Shown piece by piece: positions 17,724-26,423 of a DNA stretch of 64,000 nucleotides. Both the position numbers and the translations under genes were made by a program. The stretch comes from CAYUIG01 sp964444685 (lineage in GTDB: Bacteria; Gemmatimonadota; Gemmatimonadetes; Longimicrobiales; RSA9). The DNA lies in NCBI GenBank assembly GCA_964444685.1, contig CAYUIG010000012.1:1-64000 (forward strand), in the 5' to 3' direction. The notes under the pieces were generated by a model, which ran no database searches, was not told where the DNA came from, and saw only the letters and a program-made list of their open reading frames with translations. Within the stretch, counting starts at the first letter, position 1. The number at the start of each line of letters is the position of its first letter.

Positions 17724-18981
17724 ATCCCGCATAGGCAACAATTTCGGCAGGTTGCCGCGATGGGCGGCTGCGTTCTGGTTCCTCACCTGGAATGCTGCGT
17801 GTGGCGGCTCTGAGCGGGGGTTTGACGAGTCGTCAAAGTGGAGTGTCGATCCAGTCGGCTTTGCCAGTCAGGACAGCGCCGGGATCGCTATTCTCGTAAC
17901 GACTGGCGATCTCACATCTCGTCGGCTCGGCTGGAACGTGAGTAGTGAGCCGAACTTGGTACTCGGTGATGGACCGGATCCCGGCGAACAGTTTTTTAGG
18001 ATTCGCGGCGCCGCACCGCTTCCCAAGGGCGGAGTAGCCGTCCTGGACGGGGACAGTCGAGAACTGAGATTCTACGACGCCGAAGGCAACATGGTGAGTC
18101 GGATGGGCCGGGACGGTTCCGGTCCCGGGGAATTCAGAGAGCCGCGCTTGGTTCCGTTGACATCATTTGACTCGTTGCTCGTCCATGACCAGACTCTCCG
18201 ACGGGTTACGGCGTACGCTCCAGACGGCACAAGATTGATGCAGACCCCCTGGCCGCAGCCGGGGAGGGCGCCGCTAGGGGTGCTCGGCGGTCGAGCGTTG
18301 CTGGAGCGCCGCCCTCCGATCCCGGTAGAGGAGCTCCAACGGAGCGGAGTAGAGATCCAGGAGCCGACCTACCTATGGGTCGATCTCACGTCCGGCTCTG
18401 AGGTCCCGTTGCGTTCATACGCTGTGGTGCGCGGTTTCACGTATGCGCCGGGCCCGGGCGAGGCGTATCCATCCGGGAGGTCCATTCCCTTTACTGCCCT
18501 GCCCACCGCTGTTGTGACCAGTGGGGGAGCCGCTCTGACAAGTGGCAATTCGTTCGAGGTCTTGCAGTTCGATGGCGTCGGAAACCTGAGAAGAATTCTG
18601 CGAGTGGACCGTCCGCGGCGCCCTGTGACGCGAAATGACATACGGGGTGTCATTGACCTGGAGCTGAGTGAATCGGCTTCAGCAATTCCCAGGTCGGCGT
18701 ATGCTCAGCGTTTCAGCGAGATGCCACTTCCAGACTCCATGCCGGCCTTCGTGGGCCTTGAAGTGGACGACTTAGGTTGGCTTTGGGCGCAGCTCTATGA
18801 ATGGGATACACGGATTCCTACCCGGTGGGTAGTGTTTGCTCCTGATGGCCAGGGTCGAGGTATAATCAGCCTCCCCCCCGGTCTTACGGTTCAGCACATT
18901 GGCGCTGACTTCATCCTTGGTGTGTGGATAGATGAAGACGGCGTAGAGCACGTACACCGGCATGGACTCGAGCGGAATTGA
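17707..18981 (+). CDS. Six-bladed beta-propeller protein of the island
   Basis: The 424-residue product has an N-terminal hydrophobic segment ending NAACGGS (a possible lipoprotein cleavage site, though the -3 residue is Asn). It then shows propeller units of the 6-bladed/NHL type: LPKGGVAVLDGDSRELRFYDA, GPGEFREPRLVPL, DDLGWLWAQLYEWDTRIPTRWVVFAPDG. It is divergent from the tandem propellers at 8846-11476 and visibly less GC-rich. GTG 17707 overlaps the cysteine-rich peptide gene; the DsbA-like gene follows after 31 bases. Together they form a likely three-gene unit. Confidence 0.72.
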   Translation: MKLRRKSRIGNNFGRLPRWAAAFWFLTWNAACGGSERGFDESSKWSVDPVGFASQDSAGIAILVTTGDLTSRRLGWNVSSEPNLVLGDGPDPGEQFFRIRGAAPLPKGGVAVLDGDSRELRFYDAEGNMVSRMGRDGSGPGEFREPRLVPLTSFDSLLVHDQTLRRVTAYAPDGTRLMQTPWPQPGRAPLGVLGGRALLERRPPIPVEELQRSGVEIQEPTYLWVDLTSGSEVPLRSYAVVRGFTYAPGPGEAYPSGRSIPFTALPTAVVTSGGAALTSGNSFEVLQFDGVGNLRRILRVDRPRRPVTRNDIRGVIDLELSESASAIPRSAYAQRFSEMPLPDSMPAFVGLEVDDLGWLWAQLYEWDTRIPTRWVVFAPDGQGRGIISLPPGLTVQHIGADFILGVWIDEDGVEHVHRHGLERN

Positions 18982-19012
18982 AGATCCAGATTCATACCTC
19001 GTTGGAGGGCAA

Positions 19013-19675
19013 ATGCGCTTGAATCGGGCTGTCTGGGAGGTCGGATCGACATTGGTGCTCGTGGCGGCTGCACTGACAATGACTGGTGTGTTCTTGCACG
19101 ATCGGGCAGGCGCTAGCAATCGGGCGCGTGGGACGATCGTTGAGGGCTGGCAGGCATACAACGGATGGGGAATTCGGCAAGGTCCGATTGATGCTCAATT
19201 CGTAGTTACTGAGTTCATAGACTTCACGTGTGGTGCCTGCAGGGCTTTTGCACCAGTGATTGACTCGCTTCTCGAAATGTTTCCACGGCAAGTTGCCGTT
19301 GTTTTCCAGCACTTTCCTTTGCAAGGGCGTGAACTCGCGATCCCGAGCGCTGTCGCCGTCGAGTGCGCACACGAGCAGAACAGATTCTCAGGCATGTATA
19401 GGTCGCTCATCAATCGAACGGGGTCGATAGACGATGGGGACTGGATGCGGCATGCTGCTCAAGCCGGAGTTTCCGACCTTCGCGCCTTCGAAGATTGCAT
19501 CACAAGACCGGTGGACACATTCGCGCGAATCGCACGAGGGCGGGAAATCGGGGCACTTACAAATGTACGAGGGACGCCCACGGTATGGGCGAATGGGCGC
19601 GTCGTTGCTGCTCGAACCGTGAAGCAGTTCCGTGATCTAGCCAAAGAGAATGGCGTTGAGCTCCAGTCAAATTAG
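19013..19675 (+). CDS. DsbA-like thiol oxidoreductase, island copy
   Basis: The 220-residue protein has an N-terminal membrane anchor or signal (residues 10-28). A thioredoxin fold follows, with C73-G-A-C76 after VVTEFIDFT, and the cis-Pro loop NVRGTPTVWANG. ATG 19013 is chosen because GGAGGGCAA directly precedes it. Lying last behind a secreted eight-cysteine peptide, its natural job would be forming or editing that peptide's disulfides; this is inference. Its stop codon overlaps the convergent transposase remnant, so the true 3' end may have been altered by that insertion, but the fold appears complete. Confidence 0.8.
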   Translation: MRLNRAVWEVGSTLVLVAAALTMTGVFLHDRAGASNRARGTIVEGWQAYNGWGIRQGPIDAQFVVTEFIDFTCGACRAFAPVIDSLLEMFPRQVAVVFQHFPLQGRELAIPSAVAVECAHEQNRFSGMYRSLINRTGSIDDGDWMRHAAQAGVSDLRAFEDCITRPVDTFARIARGREIGALTNVRGTPTVWANGRVVAARTVKQFRDLAKENGVELQSN

Positions 19676-20045
19676 TGTAGTGAATCGCCCCCGGGTTTAT
19701 CGGAGACTCGGGTAGTTGAGTACCGGCTGGCTTCCTGAGCCTCCTGAGCGCGGTAGTACATCTCCTCGTACTCGACTGGCGGGATGTAGCCGATGGGCTC
19801 GAGGAGCCGGTGATGGTTCAACCACCAGACCCACTCCAGGGTCGCGAACTCGACGTCCTCATGGCTGCGCCACGGTCCACGGCGCCGGATCACCTCCGAC
19901 TTGAAGAGACCGATGACCGATTCGGCCATCGCGTTGTCGTACGAGTCGCCGCGGCTCCCGATCGACGGCTCAATGCCGGCCTCCGTGAGGGCGCTAACGT
20001 GTAGCGAATGGAGAGGTACTGCGTACCGCCCGAGCGCGGCTTAGC
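19672..20045 (-). pseudogene. IS3-family transposase (OrfB) C-terminal remnant
   Basis: Reading right to left, the fragment encodes GGTQYLSIRYT, then after a frameshift near 20000 LTEAGIEPSIGSRGDSYDNA, MAESVIGLFKSEVIRRRGPW, VEFATLEWVWWLNHHRLLEP and IGYIPPVEYEEMYYRA. This is the characteristic end of an IS3-type rve integrase domain, including the last catalytic acidic region. Everything upstream of GGTQYLSIRY, including the first catalytic Asp residues and OrfA, is missing. No terminal inverted repeats were identified. It is a dead insertion-sequence remnant marking the right part of the island. Confidence 0.88.
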
Positions 20046-20666
20046 CGGTCGACCGACGTGAAGCATGCCCCAGAACCGCATTCGGTGGTGGGGCCCCGTT
20101 GGCCTCTCCAGGAGCGGTGAACCACGCCCGGGTCCCGGCTGGGCAGCGTTTCGGGCGAATCTGACAGCGCGAGGCGCGGTTGAAGCTTCCCCACTCCCCT
20201 CCAGGGACGAAGTATGTCCGCGTCACCGCGCGCCGATTAGGAGGCAAGGCGTACGGCATACATGACGCCCCCTTGCAGGTAGCGCCACCCATATGAAACA
20301 GTGAGGAGCCGCTCGGAATCAGGCGTTCATCTCCGCGCGCAAGCGTTCGGCGGCGGTCAGATTGCCTTTCGAGTTCCATGCTACTCCGGCGAACGTCCGC
20401 TGGTCTGTCATGATGGCGTCCTCATATCGAGGTGGGAAGCGACACGCGCCATCGAGCTACACATCCCCCGACATAGGCGTCGGCGTTCCGTGGAGCGCGA
20501 GCGGACTTATGCAGAGCTTCCCAAAGTCCGCCGCCTTTCCGGACTTGGCGAGGATCGTGGCTCGCAGGGGCTCGTGCTGCGCGAGGGCGCGGCGTTGGCG
20601 GCGTTCGTAGTTGTGGTCCGGGCTCGGAGCGGCGGCGTGGCTCACGCGGGTGCTGGAGGCGCAGCT
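20046..20666. other. Region without a supportable gene
   Basis: About 620 bases between the transposase remnant and the DUF5715 remnant. Short open frames exist on both strands but none shows a domain, leader or ribosome-binding site. Composition is mixed, as expected for decayed insertion DNA. I see no RNA gene. Confidence 0.5.
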
Positions 20667-21625
20667 CTACGGGGTGACGCGGCTCGATCCGTGGACCTTC
20701 CTCGTCGTGCCGACGGTGCTGCTGTCGTCGCGGGCGCGGCATCGTCGTGGCCGGCGCAGCGTGCGGCGCGTGAGTCCGTGGTCGCTTGGCGCGCCGAGTA
20801 GGATCGCGTTCGGCAGCGCTCGGCCTGGCAGCGCTCGGCGGACCGGTCGCCGCGCCATGGCCGCGGCGAGTGCGGGCAGCGGGACGGCGGTCAGAAACCA
20901 CGCGGGCACGCCAGCGTCATTCCTCGTGGCCGGAGTCACCGGTGCCGCGGCGAGCGTCACGACGGGTTGGGGCGCGGGCTGGTTCGCGGCTTCGGTGGCG
21001 GCGATCGAGTCGGCGCGAGCCTGCTCCGCGGCGGCGAGCCGCTCGACATGCGCCATGTAGGAGACCGGAAAGAGGGCGGCGTGGTAGTGCGGCGGCCAGC
21101 GCTCCCGCGTCACGTCGAGGAGACCCTGCCGCTCGAGGGCGAGCAGGGTGTTCTCGAGCCAACTCCGGCATGCCGCGCGCTTGCTCACGCGCAAATCGAC
21201 GGCAATGCCGGTGGGTGCACCGAGAGCGGATGCGAATTGCCGGGTTGCATCGACTCGGGACGCGTGAGACTCGTGACGATGAGCTTCTCGCCGCAGCCCG
21301 CGCGGTACTGCGCGGACAGACGCTCAATGTACAGCTTCATCTCCGGCCGCGCCACACCGCCGTCCATCCACTCCCCGAAGCCGTAGTCGTCGTTGCCTTC
21401 CAGGCGCACGAGTACGCCGCGGCTCGCCAGTTCGGCGAGCTGCTCCGGCGTAGCGACGAACTCGAGCTCGAGCTCCTTCGCCACCGCGTTCTGCCGCTGC
21501 ATCGACGCGGGCGAGCCGCGCAGCGTCACCGCCACTTCCTCCTCGGCGGCCGCCACCGGCGACACGATTCCGATGAGGAGCGCGGACGCGCAGGCCAGCC
21601 GCATCGCGGTCCGTATCCGCTTCAT
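20667..21625 (-). pseudogene. DUF5715 family protein, frameshifted
   Basis: The 5' part (21625 to 21185) encodes a signal peptide and the start of a DUF5715-like domain: VRLEGNDDYGFGEWMDGGVA, IERLSAQYRAGCGEKLIVTS and LTRPESMQPGNSHPLSVHP. The frame then breaks at about 21210-21214, apparently by loss of one C in a CCC run. The continuation AVDLRVSKRAACRSWLENTL, ALERQGLLDVTRERWPPHYH and AALFP is in the next frame. The tail beyond about 20850 is low-complexity. Either a genuine pseudogene or a sequencing error. DUF5715 proteins are secreted and resemble D-Ala-D-Ala-peptidase-like folds; the function is not established. Confidence 0.7.
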
Positions 21626-21724
21626 CGCACTCGATTCCCAGGGTGTGATTCTGCTACCGTGGGCGGCCCTTAATGTTCCGCTAACTCATTGCTTGCGTGA
21701 GGGTTGCCGAAGCCTGGAAAAGCA

Positions 21725-21869
21725 TTTCACCGCGGAGAACGCGGAGAACGCGGAGCCCCACTACCACCCAGAAATACGAGAACGAAAACGACGGACGAAA
21801 TCGAAAAAGGGATTCACTCAGGGGGTGGGCGGGGTGGCTCCGCGTCCTCGGCGCCCTCCGCGGTGAAAA
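21725..21869. repeat. CGCGGAG palindromic element, copy 1
   Basis: It begins TTTCACCGCGGAGAACGCGG, continues in 9-base CGCGGAGAA units, and ends CCCTCCGCGGTGAAAAT. The ends are inverted repeats of each other and the inner 90 bases are unrelated to the other copies. Located between the DUF5715 remnant and the TIM-barrel gene stop. Copies 2 and 3 are at 45188-45359 and 62509-62666. Confidence 0.85.
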
Positions 21870-21890
21870 TGTCGTTCGCAGAGGAAGCGA

Positions 21891-22805
21891 CTACGCCGGA
21901 TCGACGGCCCGATAAGCGGAGATGACCGCACGCTCACCCTCGCGGCCGGGCCTGGAATTACCGTGCTCCATGCCGATGATGCCGGTATAACCCTTGTCGA
22001 GGATGTGGCGGAAGACGTTGGCGTAGTTGATCTCGCCGGTGCCCGGCTCGTTGCGGCCGGGGTTGTCGCCGGTCTGGAAGTAGGCGATCTCGTCCCAGGC
22101 GAGGTCGATGTTGGGGATGAGGTTCCCCTCGGTGATCTGCTGATGGTAGAGGTCGTCGAGGATCTTGCAGGCGGGGCTGCCGACGGCCTTGCAGATCGCG
22201 TATGCCTGCGGGATGCCGGTGAGGAACTGGCCGGGATGATTGCGGAGCGTGTTGAGCGGCTCGAGCACCATGACGAGGCCGTGCGGCTCGAGGATGTCGG
22301 CGGCGCGCTTGAGCGTCTCGATGACGTTCGCGGTCTGGTAGTCCATGTGCAGCCGCGGATCCACGCGTCCGGGCACCACGGTCATCCACGTCGCGTTCAC
22401 GCGTTTCGCCACCTCGACCGACTCGGCCACCTCGCGCAGGAACAGCTCGCGCTTCTCCGGGTCGCCGTTGGTGAGGTTGGGCTCGTTCCAGCCGATGGTG
22501 GCGGCGACGAACACGCCCATGCGCATGCCCAGGCGCTCCATCGCCTGCGCGATCCGCTCCTGCTCCTCCACGGACCGGCCCTTCATGCCGTTGTCTTCGA
22601 GCGCGGTGAAGCCCTCGGCGGCCATGAACTCGAGCTGGGCCACCGGATCATCGCCGGAATGTGCGCGGAACATCCCGAAGTGCGGCGCATACGCGAGCCG
22701 GAAACGTGCGACGCCGTCTCCGCGCGCACCGTGGGGTGCGGCGGCGTTCGTCGCCAGTGAGACGCCGGCGGCCGCGCCGACGCGGAGGAAGTCCCTGCGC
22801 TCCAT
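21891..22805 (-). CDS. Tat-exported sugar phosphate isomerase/epimerase-like TIM-barrel protein
   Basis: The 304-residue protein begins MERRDFLRVGAAAGVSLATN, a twin-arginine leader. The body is an AP endonuclease family 2/xylose isomerase-like barrel: TALEDNGMK, VMVLEPLNTLRNHPG, CKILDDLYHQQITEGNL and GIIGMEHGNS hold the acidic and His metal ligands (Glu, Asp, His, Glu) of the hydroxypyruvate isomerase (Hyi) branch. Exported homologues are common in phyla that degrade sugars with Tat-secreted enzymes, and are often near Gfo/Idh oxidoreductases, one of which occurs here at 32162. The substrate is unknown. Confidence 0.85.
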   Translation of the reverse strand: MERRDFLRVGAAAGVSLATNAAAPHGARGDGVARFRLAYAPHFGMFRAHSGDDPVAQLEFMAAEGFTALEDNGMKGRSVEEQERIAQAMERLGMRMGVFVAATIGWNEPNLTNGDPEKRELFLREVAESVEVAKRVNATWMTVVPGRVDPRLHMDYQTANVIETLKRAADILEPHGLVMVLEPLNTLRNHPGQFLTGIPQAYAICKAVGSPACKILDDLYHQQITEGNLIPNIDLAWDEIAYFQTGDNPGRNEPGTGEINYANVFRHILDKGYTGIIGMEHGNSRPGREGERAVISAYRAVDPA

Positions 22806-22852
22806 GGGCCGCGAAGCTACGGCGCTCCGCGGCCCGTGTCCATGCGGAAGCC

Positions 22853-23707
22853 TCAGGCGCTGATGGCGGCCGCGAATTCGGCCGGCCGCTCGACGGGCGG
22901 ATCGTCCGCGCAGTCCTCGATGATGCGGAGCGACCAGCCGTAGCGGTCGGCCGCCGCCTGCGCCACGGCGAGCGGCGTGGCGCGGTCGTGCCTGCCCCAG
23001 ACCAGCGAGGTGGGGACGCGGATGCGCGCGAGCTGCTCGGGCGGAATGGGTCCGCTGAACTGTTCCATCAACGATCCGATCGCTGCCATGACCGCCGGCG
23101 TACGAACGCGATCCAGGTTGTAGGCCTGGAACGCGTCCCACTCGTCGCGCATGCTGGAGCGAAGCGAAGCGAGGTCCCAGGCGCAGTGCTGCCACAGCGC
23201 GTCGTGCGTGGCGGGCGTCGGCGCCGCGAAGAATGCCTGCAGCGCACCGCCGAACGCCGGCGCGGGCTCGAACGCTCGCAGCCCCAGCGTATCGACGAGC
23301 ACGAGCCGCGCGATGCGGTCGCCGTGATCCGCGGCGTAGCGCGCCGCGATGGCGCCTCCGACTGCATGGCCGACGAGCACTGGCGGTTCGCCGCAGGTCT
23401 CCGCGATCAGCGCATTCAGCCACGCCATCATGCCCGTGTCATCGATCGCACCGTCGAGCGTCGTGGCGCCGTGCCCGGGCAGGTCGGGTGCGACGACGCG
23501 ATGCCTGGCGACGAGCATCGGGATCGCGCGCATGAAGTGGAGCGCGTTGGCCGCCGGGCCGTGCAGCAGCACGACGGGCGCACCGCTTCCTCCTTCGAGT
23601 ACGGCGGTGTCGATGCCTGCGAGTCGCCGCCGCCGTTCCGATACGGGAAGCGGCTCGAGAAGCTGCGTCCTCGGATGCATCCGGCGCGCGGTCGGGATCG
23701 TGCTCAT
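22853..23707 (-). CDS. Alpha/beta-hydrolase-fold protein lacking catalytic Ser and His
   Basis: The 284-residue product has the fold's hallmarks: oxyanion-loop VVLLHGPAANA, VVAPDLPGHG, and VWGRHDRATPL carrying the acid position. However, the nucleophile elbow reads GH-Ala115-VGG instead of GHSxGG. The C-terminal motif that normally holds the catalytic His (AGHxPxxErP) reads CADDPPVERP. It is therefore probably non-hydrolytic, perhaps a ligand-binding or regulatory protein. ATG 23707 has GGAGGAG upstream. It lies just downstream of, and on the same strand as, the TPR-LuxR regulator, which could respond to the same ligand. Confidence 0.8.
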   Translation of the reverse strand: MSTIPTARRMHPRTQLLEPLPVSERRRRLAGIDTAVLEGGSGAPVVLLHGPAANALHFMRAIPMLVARHRVVAPDLPGHGATTLDGAIDDTGMMAWLNALIAETCGEPPVLVGHAVGGAIAARYAADHGDRIARLVLVDTLGLRAFEPAPAFGGALQAFFAAPTPATHDALWQHCAWDLASLRSSMRDEWDAFQAYNLDRVRTPAVMAAIGSLMEQFSGPIPPEQLARIRVPTSLVWGRHDRATPLAVAQAAADRYGWSLRIIEDCADDPPVERPAEFAAAISA

Positions 23708-23812
23708 CTCTCCTCCATCGTATCGGTGAACCGTTACTGGAGGATGCACGTGCAGCGCGGCGCGCGCGTCGGTCGGATGCGCCAAATTTTCGGGAAGCGC
23801 GGATGGGTAGAA

Positions 23813-25372
23813 CTATGCAGTGAGGCCGTGTCGTATGGCCCACGCGGCCGCCGCCGCGCGCGACGAGAGGCCGAGTTTGCCGAACATGTTGGCGACGTGG
23901 CGTGCGACCGTCTTCTCGCTGATGAAGAGCCGTTCGCCGATCGCGCGGTTGGTCAGACCTTCCGCGACGAGGCGGAGCACCTCGACCTCTCGTGCCGTGA
24001 GGCCGCCCGGAACGGCTTCGTGCAGCAGCCGATCCATTTCGGATACGGCGGGGGCTGCGCCCAGCCCGGCGAATGCTCTGTGCGCGGCCCGCAGCTCCGC
24101 CTCGGCGCCGATCGCGTCGCCGAGGGCACGAAGCGCACGGCCGATGAGTGCGCGCGTACGTGCGGCCTCCCACGGCGCGTCGAGCTCCTGCCATGCGGCA
24201 GACGCGGTGCGCAGCGCGGGGAGTGCGGCGGCCGCATCGCCGCGTGCGAGCGCGACCATCCCCGAAGCCCGGGCCGCGAGTGCGCGTGGCAGCGGCGTCG
24301 CGAAGCGCGCCGCGATTTCGGCGAGCTCGGCAGCCGCGGCCGCCGCTTCATCCAGCGCCGATGCGGCCGTGAAGATCTCGACGGCCGCAGACAGCACATC
24401 GGAGCGGAGGTCCGGTGGTGCGCTTTCGGCGAGCAGTGGACGGATCGCGGCAGCGGCTGCCTCGGTATCGCCGCGTGCGAGCCGCAGTAGTGCGGGCCCC
24501 GGCCATGGCTTGCGACTGCGTGCGGCGGCCTCGCGGTACTCGCTCTCCGCTGCGTCGAACTCGCCGCGCAGCCGGTGCAGCTCGCCACGCTGGTAGTGCG
24601 CTGCGCCCGCGGCCGGACGGGGCGGGCGGGAGAGGCGCTCGCATGCACGAACGGCTTCAGCCAGTGCGTTCTGCCAGTCGCCACGGAAGCGCAGGATCTC
24701 CGCCCTGCGCGTCATGCACTCCCCGCGGTACGCCTCGAGTCCGGGCTGCGATTCGCACCACTGGCCGAGGGCTGCGGTCCATTCCTGGGCGCGGCGCATG
24801 TCCAGGATCTCGTGACAGGCCTCGATCACGCCGCAGTACACATCGCCTGCGACGATCGGCGATACGGTGCCCGCGTCGACGGCGGCCATGGCTTCATCGA
24901 GCAGCCGCTCGCCCTCGGCAACGCGCCCCAGCCGGATCAGCGCGCGGCCGAGGCCGTGCGCGGCGAGCGCGCCGAGATCGGCATCGGCGTGACGCGCCGC
25001 AATGCGGGTGCACTCCTCGAAGCCGGCGTGCGCGCTTTCATTCTCGCCGCTGAAGATGGCGCGCAATGCATCGGTGAAGAGCAGGTAGCCGCGTTCGACG
25101 CAGTCGGGACCGCACGCGTCGAGCAGCCGCGCGGCTCGTGCGAGCCAGCCGCTGGCGCGGGCGTGCTCCCCGCTGCGCATGAGTCCGAATGCGAGCCAGA
25201 ACGCCGCGCGTACCGCGGCTTCGATGCGGCCGGCGTCGAGGTGCTCCTGGTGAGCGCGTGTCCACAACTCGGCGCTCTCTGCATCACGGCCGGCGAGGAA
25301 GGCAGCTACGGCGAGCTGCTCGAGGTCCGCTCCGGCGTCGGTGGAGTCGGTCGGCCGGGCGGATTTCGCCAT
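23813..25372 (-). CDS. LuxR-type transcriptional regulator with TPR-like sensor region
   Basis: The 519-residue protein is mostly alpha-helical tetratricopeptide-like repeats (LEQLAVAAFLAGRDAESAEL; LGRALIRLGRVAEGERLLDE). It ends in a LuxR helix-turn-helix: LTAREVEVLRLVAEGLTNRA, IGERLFISEKTVARHVANMF and GKLGLSSRAAAAAWAIRHGL. There is no receiver domain or ATPase P-loop, so it is a short relative of MalT/LAL regulators. Its ATG overlaps the stop of the metallo-beta-lactamase-fold gene (TGATG), so the two are translationally coupled. Likely target: the neighbouring hydrolase-like genes. Confidence 0.85.
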   Translation of the reverse strand: MAKSARPTDSTDAGADLEQLAVAAFLAGRDAESAELWTRAHQEHLDAGRIEAAVRAAFWLAFGLMRSGEHARASGWLARAARLLDACGPDCVERGYLLFTDALRAIFSGENESAHAGFEECTRIAARHADADLGALAAHGLGRALIRLGRVAEGERLLDEAMAAVDAGTVSPIVAGDVYCGVIEACHEILDMRRAQEWTAALGQWCESQPGLEAYRGECMTRRAEILRFRGDWQNALAEAVRACERLSRPPRPAAGAAHYQRGELHRLRGEFDAAESEYREAAARSRKPWPGPALLRLARGDTEAAAAAIRPLLAESAPPDLRSDVLSAAVEIFTAASALDEAAAAAAELAEIAARFATPLPRALAARASGMVALARGDAAAALPALRTASAAWQELDAPWEAARTRALIGRALRALGDAIGAEAELRAAHRAFAGLGAAPAVSEMDRLLHEAVPGGLTAREVEVLRLVAEGLTNRAIGERLFISEKTVARHVANMFGKLGLSSRAAAAAWAIRHGLTA

Positions 25373-26313
25373 CAGCCCGCGCGCAGCTCCCGCAGCCACG
25401 CTGCGAGCGCCGTCTCGTAGTAGCGCGGGCTGAACTTGTAGAAGTCGTCGTAGGAGGCGGGCAGCGGCAGCGCTTCGGCGGCTTCTGCCGCCTCCAGTCC
25501 GCGGCGCGCGGCTTCGCGCGCGGAGTCTTCGATGAAGTGGATCAGCGCGACGTAGCGGGCGAACGCCTGCTCGTCCCCGATCGGCCCGTGGCCCGGCACG
25601 ATCGTGGTCTGCGAAGCGCTCAGCTTCGCTACGGACGCGCGCAGTTGCGATGGGATCGCGTCGACGTAGTTCGGGAACATCGCGTTCCACACGAGATCGC
25701 CCGCGAAGGTGATCCCGTCGAGGTGCACCGTGACGTCGCTCGCCGTGTGCCCGCTGCGCGGCACCACGCGCACGCTGACACCGCCCAGGTCGATCGTCCG
25801 TTCGGCGGCCACCAGCTCTGCGGTACCGAGGAGCGCCGACTTCGCCGGATCGGGGTCGCGCCGCGCGTCCTGTTCTCGGATTCGGGCACGCGCCTGCTCC
25901 GTGGTCAGGACCGCAGTACCGGGTGCGAAGCCGGCCAGTCCGGCGGTGTGGTCGCCGTGATGGTGCGTCAGGAGTACGAGGTCGGGAGCGCGGCCGGTCA
26001 GTTCACGCGCGCGCTCCGCAACCCATGCGGCACCGCGCGGCGATGCGAAGGATTCGATGACGAGTACCGTATCGCGTCCAGCAATGATGCCGCCGTTGCA
26101 GAGCGTGGTGCGATCCTCGAGCGGCTTCGAGATCACGGCCCACGCGCCATCGGCGAGCTGATGGATGTCGGCCCACGGCTCGCGCGCCGCGAGCCTGCGT
26201 CGGCGCAAGGGCCGGATGGCACCGGCAGGTGCGGCCTTCAGCGTCGCAAGGAACGCGGCGGCTGCGGCGCGGCGCAGGAAAACGCGCCGGGTGGTGGGTG
26301 CCGTTTCGAACAC
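25372..26313 (-). CDS. Exported metallo-beta-lactamase-fold hydrolase
   Basis: The 313-residue protein starts with a Tat-like leader (TTRRVFLRRAAAAAFLATL). It shows the full MBL metal set: HHHGDH in LLTHHHGDHTAGL, His in SGHTASDVTV, Asp in FAGDLVWN and His in VPGHGP. This branch resembles the quinoprotein-relay/SoxH-like periplasmic MBL proteins rather than true beta-lactamases. GTG 26313 was chosen because GGAGG lies five bases upstream and the leader begins there. Coupled to the LuxR gene by a one-base overlap. Substrate unknown. Confidence 0.85.
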   Translation of the reverse strand: MFETAPTTRRVFLRRAAAAAFLATLKAAPAGAIRPLRRRRLAAREPWADIHQLADGAWAVISKPLEDRTTLCNGGIIAGRDTVLVIESFASPRGAAWVAERARELTGRAPDLVLLTHHHGDHTAGLAGFAPGTAVLTTEQARARIREQDARRDPDPAKSALLGTAELVAAERTIDLGGVSVRVVPRSGHTASDVTVHLDGITFAGDLVWNAMFPNYVDAIPSQLRASVAKLSASQTTIVPGHGPIGDEQAFARYVALIHFIEDSAREAARRGLEAAEAAEALPLPASYDDFYKFSPRYYETALAAWLRELRAG

Positions 26314-26423
26314 GATGCCTCCGGGCTGGCGGCGTTCCCGGTCAAGCTGAAGAGGCACGCGCTTCCCTGCAAGCGGTTCGCTGCACTTGCGAAGGATTCG
26401 GCGGTCAACGGAGTATTGGCCGG

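Noticed and set aside
20301..20801. Plus-strand frame in the gap right of the transposase remnant
   Set aside because: No ribosome-binding site or domain, Arg-rich, and partly antisense to the DUF5715 remnant.
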